Assembly (NCBI GenBank): GCA_013393545.1
Contig: JABXHG010000211.1
Span: 1-5,444, forward strand
DNA from: Alteromonadaceae bacterium
Lineage (GTDB): Bacteria; Pseudomonadota; Gammaproteobacteria; Pseudomonadales; Oleiphilaceae
Direction of reading: 5' to 3'
Length of the DNA: 5,444 bases
Below, one piece after another: positions 5,157 to 5,444 of this stretch. Position 1 is the first letter of the stretch. Each line of letters opens with the position of its first letter. Both the position numbers and the translations under genes were made by a program. The notes below the pieces were generated by a model. That model was not told the DNA's origin, ran no database searches, and worked only from the letters and a program-made list of their open reading frames with translations.

Positions 5157-5369
5157 TCAGGTTGCGGTAACGTTGGCCAGTTTGTGAATGCCGGAAACGC
5201 CGGTCATTCCTTCCCAATTATCGGTGCGGCCTTCTCGCCAGCCGTTGAGCCATTCCTGACGTATTTCGGGTTGGTCCAGGGGACAGCTGTCTTTTGCCTT
5301 ACCGGACACCCCGGCCAGATAACCCCGTTTAAATGCACGAGCGTCCCTATCTCTCTTTTGCCTCTCCAT
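5157..5369 (-). CDS. rmf: Ribosome modulation factor (hibernation factor)
   Basis: RMF binds the 30S subunit near the 3' end of 16S rRNA in stationary phase or starvation, blocks the anti-Shine-Dalgarno region and pairs 70S ribosomes into inactive dimers that HPF then stabilises. The 70-residue basic product begins MERQKRDRDARAFKRGY, closely matching the E. coli start MKRQKRDRLERAHQRGY. It keeps AG at 19-20, the CP pair at 29-30 and W40/GWRE (43-46). E. coli RMF has 55 residues; the extra tail (about 51-70, NWEGMTGVSGIHKLANVTAT) resembles what I recall of longer Pseudomonas proteins. The start at 5369 is chosen over an upstream ATG at 5408 because GGAGG (5376-5380) lies 6 nt before it and family homology begins there. 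It is monocistronic, convergent with pyrD, and ends at the terminator near 4965. Confidence 0.95.
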   Translation of the reverse strand: MERQKRDRDARAFKRGYLAGVSGKAKDSCPLDQPEIRQEWLNGWREGRTDNWEGMTGVSGIHKLANVTAT

Positions 5370-5444
5370 TCCGTTCCTCCCTGCTGCTTTAACAACACAT
5401 GCGTGCACACTTCTGCCCTTGCCAGGTCATTGCGGGTCCCCCTC
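5370..5444 (-). promoter_or_regulatory. rmf upstream region with a strong ribosome binding site
   Basis: Read on the minus strand, GGGAGGAA covers GGAGG at 5376-5380, 6 nt before the rmf ATG, and is the best Shine-Dalgarno sequence in the window. Further up lie an AT-rich patch (GTTAAA, 5388-5393) that might be part of a -10, and GTGCAC (near 5403-5408). No convincing -35 is visible, and the promoter may continue beyond the window. Confidence 0.5.

Noticed and set aside
5370..5408. Longer rmf start at 5408 adding 13 residues
   Set aside because: RMF homology begins at the ATG at 5369, which has a strong GGAGG. The extension would run across that ribosome site.

Overview
This looks like a chromosomal housekeeping segment of a gammaproteobacterium of the Pseudomonas/Marinobacter type. 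Three things suggest it: a recognisable ribosome modulation factor (a family I associate with Gammaproteobacteria), pyrD and rmf lying next to each other as I recall for Pseudomonas aeruginosa, and GC-rich codon use in uvrB. Marinobacter is my best guess for the genus; nothing in the window proves it.

Layout. Bases 1-117 are an open frame running in from the left edge, probably the 3' end of an unrecognised gene with AT-leaning codons. Bases 118-277 are the uvrB leader and hold a good candidate LexA (SOS) box. uvrB (278-2326, +) is complete. It faces a complete cation diffusion facilitator transporter gene (2353-3519, -) across only 26 bp, with an inverted repeat at the junction. Bases 3520-3919 are a divergent, AT-rich intergenic region. 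It holds promoter-like sequences for both flanking genes, two exact DnaA-box matches and several palindromes. pyrD (3920-4942, +) encodes class 2 dihydroorotate dehydrogenase. Bases 4943-5156 lie between the convergent pyrD and rmf genes. They contain a strong terminator for the rmf strand, a ladder of alternative GGGG/CCCC hairpins and a perfect 16-bp palindrome. rmf (5157-5369, -) is complete, with a strong ribosome binding site, and 75 bp of its upstream region remain at the right edge.

The genes do not form one pathway. They cover excision repair, divalent metal efflux, pyrimidine synthesis linked to the respiratory quinone pool, and stationary-phase ribosome hibernation. All four are transcribed separately, as two convergent pairs joined by one divergent region. 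I see no mobile element, CRISPR array, tRNA or rRNA, and no convincing new multi-gene system. The most interesting unexplained material is non-coding: the structured rmf-pyrD junction and the palindrome- and DnaA-box-bearing region upstream of pyrD.
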